Assembly (NCBI GenBank): GCA_019689515.1
Contig: JADGHI010000268.1
Span: 1-5,840, forward strand
Length of the DNA: 5,840 nucleotides
Source of the DNA: Acetobacteraceae bacterium
GTDB taxonomy: Bacteria > Pseudomonadota > Alphaproteobacteria > Acetobacterales > Acetobacteraceae
Direction of reading: 5' to 3'
Part shown: one piece after another, positions 4,905 through 5,840 of the stretch
How positions within the stretch are numbered: the first letter of the stretch is position 1
How the letters are laid out: every line of letters starts with the position of its first letter
Notes under the pieces: generated by a model
Databases searched by the model: none
What the model was told of the DNA's origin: nothing
Seen by the model: only the letters and a program-made list of their open reading frames with translations
Translations under genes and position numbers: made by a program

Positions 4905-5840
4905 CCGCCACCTGGTCTGCTCTGGTCACCCTGCTGGTCGGGCTCGCCGCCACCATCTACCTGGTGGCCGCGAACGACCCGGGCGAGATCCTCCATCTCC
5001 TCGCCGCCGCCGGATGGGGGCTGCTCGCTGTCATCGCCCTCCGCCTGCCGCAGATCCTGTTCGCCGCCCTCGGCTGGGCGCCGCTGATTGACGACCCGAT
5101 GCGCCCGAGATGGGCCGTGCTCGTCCGGATGCGCTGGGTCGGGGATGCCGTGAACGCACTCCTGCCGGTGGCGCAGGTGGGCGGGGACGTCGTCCGCGCC
5201 CAGCTCCTGGTGCGGCGCGGGACCGGCACCGCGCCGGCCACGGCCAGCGTCGCCGTGGATCTCGCGACAGAGCTGACGGCGCAGTTCGCCTTCGCGGCGA
5301 TCGGGATGGCGCTGCTGCTGCGCCTCCCGCATCAGGGGGGTGACGTCACCGTCTGGCTGGCGGCGGCGACGGGCCTGTGCGGCGTCATGGCCTTCGCCTT
5401 CCTGGCGGCGCAGCGCTGGGGCCTGTTCCGCCTGGTGGAGCGCCTGCTGGTGCCCTTCGGTGGCGGCTCCGGCCCGGCCTCGGCCGGCCAGGCCCGCTCC
5501 GGCCGCGCGGCCGGGATGGCGGCGGGGCTGCACGAGGCGGTCCTCCGCCTGCACCGCGCGCCTCGCCGGCTCTGGTCGAGCGCGGCCGCGCACCTCGCCT
5601 CCTGGCTGCTCGGCACGCTGGAGTGCTGGGTGGCGCTCCGCATCCTGGGCATCGAGGCCGGGCTGGCGGAGGCGCTGGTGATCGAGAGCCTGGGCCAGCT
5701 GGCGCGCACCCTGGGTTTCATGATCCCCGGCGCCCTCGGCGTGCAGGAGGGCGGGTTCGTCCTCGCCTGCGGCCTGTTCGGCATCCCGCCGGAGCAGGCC
5801 CTGGCCCTGGCGCTCCTCCGCCGCCTCCGCGACATCGCGC
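4901..5840 (+). CDS. Flippase-like multi-pass membrane protein, LPG_synthase_TM/HpnL type (3' partial)
   Basis: The frame opens with GTG at 4901, overlapping the decarboxylase TGA as GTGA, and stays open for 313 codons to the window end. Hydrophobic segments lie near residues 7-24, 38-60, 124-141, 150-170, 228-250 and 258-295, so this is an integral membrane protein. The order of conserved pieces fits the lysylphosphatidylglycerol synthase transmembrane family (UPF0104, YbhN): W-GDAVN-LLPVAQVGGDVVRA (79-100), ASVAVDLATELTAQ (115-128), and LGFMIPGALGVQEGGF (271-286) followed by FGIPPEQALALALLRRLRD (293-311). The last part strongly recalls HpnL, found in hopanoid loci. HpnL-type proteins are about 320-350 residues, so only the last helix or tail should be missing; a C-terminal aminoacyltransferase domain cannot be excluded. 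The biochemical role is unknown; lipid or lipid-linked intermediate transport is the usual proposal. Coupling to the decarboxylase suggests a membrane-attached phosphonate product. AGGGA at 4881-4885 is the nearest purine-rich site, 15 bases upstream and far from ideal. Confidence 0.85.
   Translation, partial: MTATWSALVTLLVGLAATIYLVAANDPGEILHLLAAAGWGLLAVIALRLPQILFAALGWAPLIDDPMRPRWAVLVRMRWVGDAVNALLPVAQVGGDVVRAQLLVRRGTGTAPATASVAVDLATELTAQFAFAAIGMALLLRLPHQGGDVTVWLAAATGLCGVMAFAFLAAQRWGLFRLVERLLVPFGGGSGPASAGQARSGRAAGMAAGLHEAVLRLHRAPRRLWSSAAAHLASWLLGTLECWVALRILGIEAGLAEALVIESLGQLARTLGFMIPGALGVQEGGFVLACGLFGIPPEQALALALLRRLRDIA

Noticed and set aside
5110..5681. Several short plus- and minus-strand open frames within the last 750 bases
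   Set aside because: They are out-of-frame shadows of the membrane protein, whose GTG-started frame runs unbroken from 4901 and carries the LPG_synthase_TM motifs.
1..5840. tRNA, rRNA, CRISPR arrays, insertion sequences or attachment sites
   Set aside because: No tandem spaced repeats, cloverleaf, transposase motifs or terminal inverted repeats were seen on either strand.

Overview
The window comes from a very GC-rich bacterium: G or C fills nearly every third codon position. It is probably an alphaproteobacterium. A Bug-type tricarboxylate-transporter binding protein, Shine-Dalgarno sites of the GGAGG type and a flippase-like protein of the HpnL kind would fit an Acetobacteraceae/Rhodospirillales member such as Roseomonas. 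This placement is inference, as no rRNA or other marker is present.

Layout: (1) Positions 1-904, plus strand, hold the 3' part of a Bug/TctC periplasmic solute-binding protein, with its signal peptide mostly cut off by the window edge. (2) Positions 905-1140 are a convergent intergenic region rich in inverted repeats, probably terminators. (3) Positions 1141-1920, minus strand, encode a LicC/PntC-like nucleotidyltransferase. (4) Positions 1921-2030 are a 110-base divergent control region; each flanking gene starts with TTG and has a strong ribosome binding site 7 bases upstream. (5) Positions 2031-3710, plus strand, encode phosphoenolpyruvate mutase fused to a second nucleotidyltransferase domain. 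(6) Positions 3723-4904, plus strand, encode phosphonopyruvate decarboxylase. (7) Position 4901 to the window end, plus strand, encodes a multi-pass flippase-like protein of the LPG_synthase_TM/HpnL type. It starts with GTG and overlaps the decarboxylase stop in a GTGA overlap.

Genes 3-7 read as one phosphonate biosynthesis locus. The mutase makes the C-P bond (PEP to phosphonopyruvate). The decarboxylase pulls the unfavourable equilibrium forward to phosphonoacetaldehyde. An enzyme outside the window (an aminotransferase giving 2-aminoethylphosphonate, or a reductase giving 2-hydroxyethylphosphonate) would come next. The nucleotidyltransferase(s) could activate the phosphonate as a CMP ester for transfer onto a lipid or glycan, and the membrane protein could take part in making or moving that envelope product. 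The most unusual points are two nucleotidyltransferases in one locus, one of them fused to the mutase with a glycine-rich, apparently degenerate nucleotide-binding loop, and the tight translational coupling of a flippase-like gene to the decarboxylase. The Bug gene faces the locus convergently and is probably unrelated.
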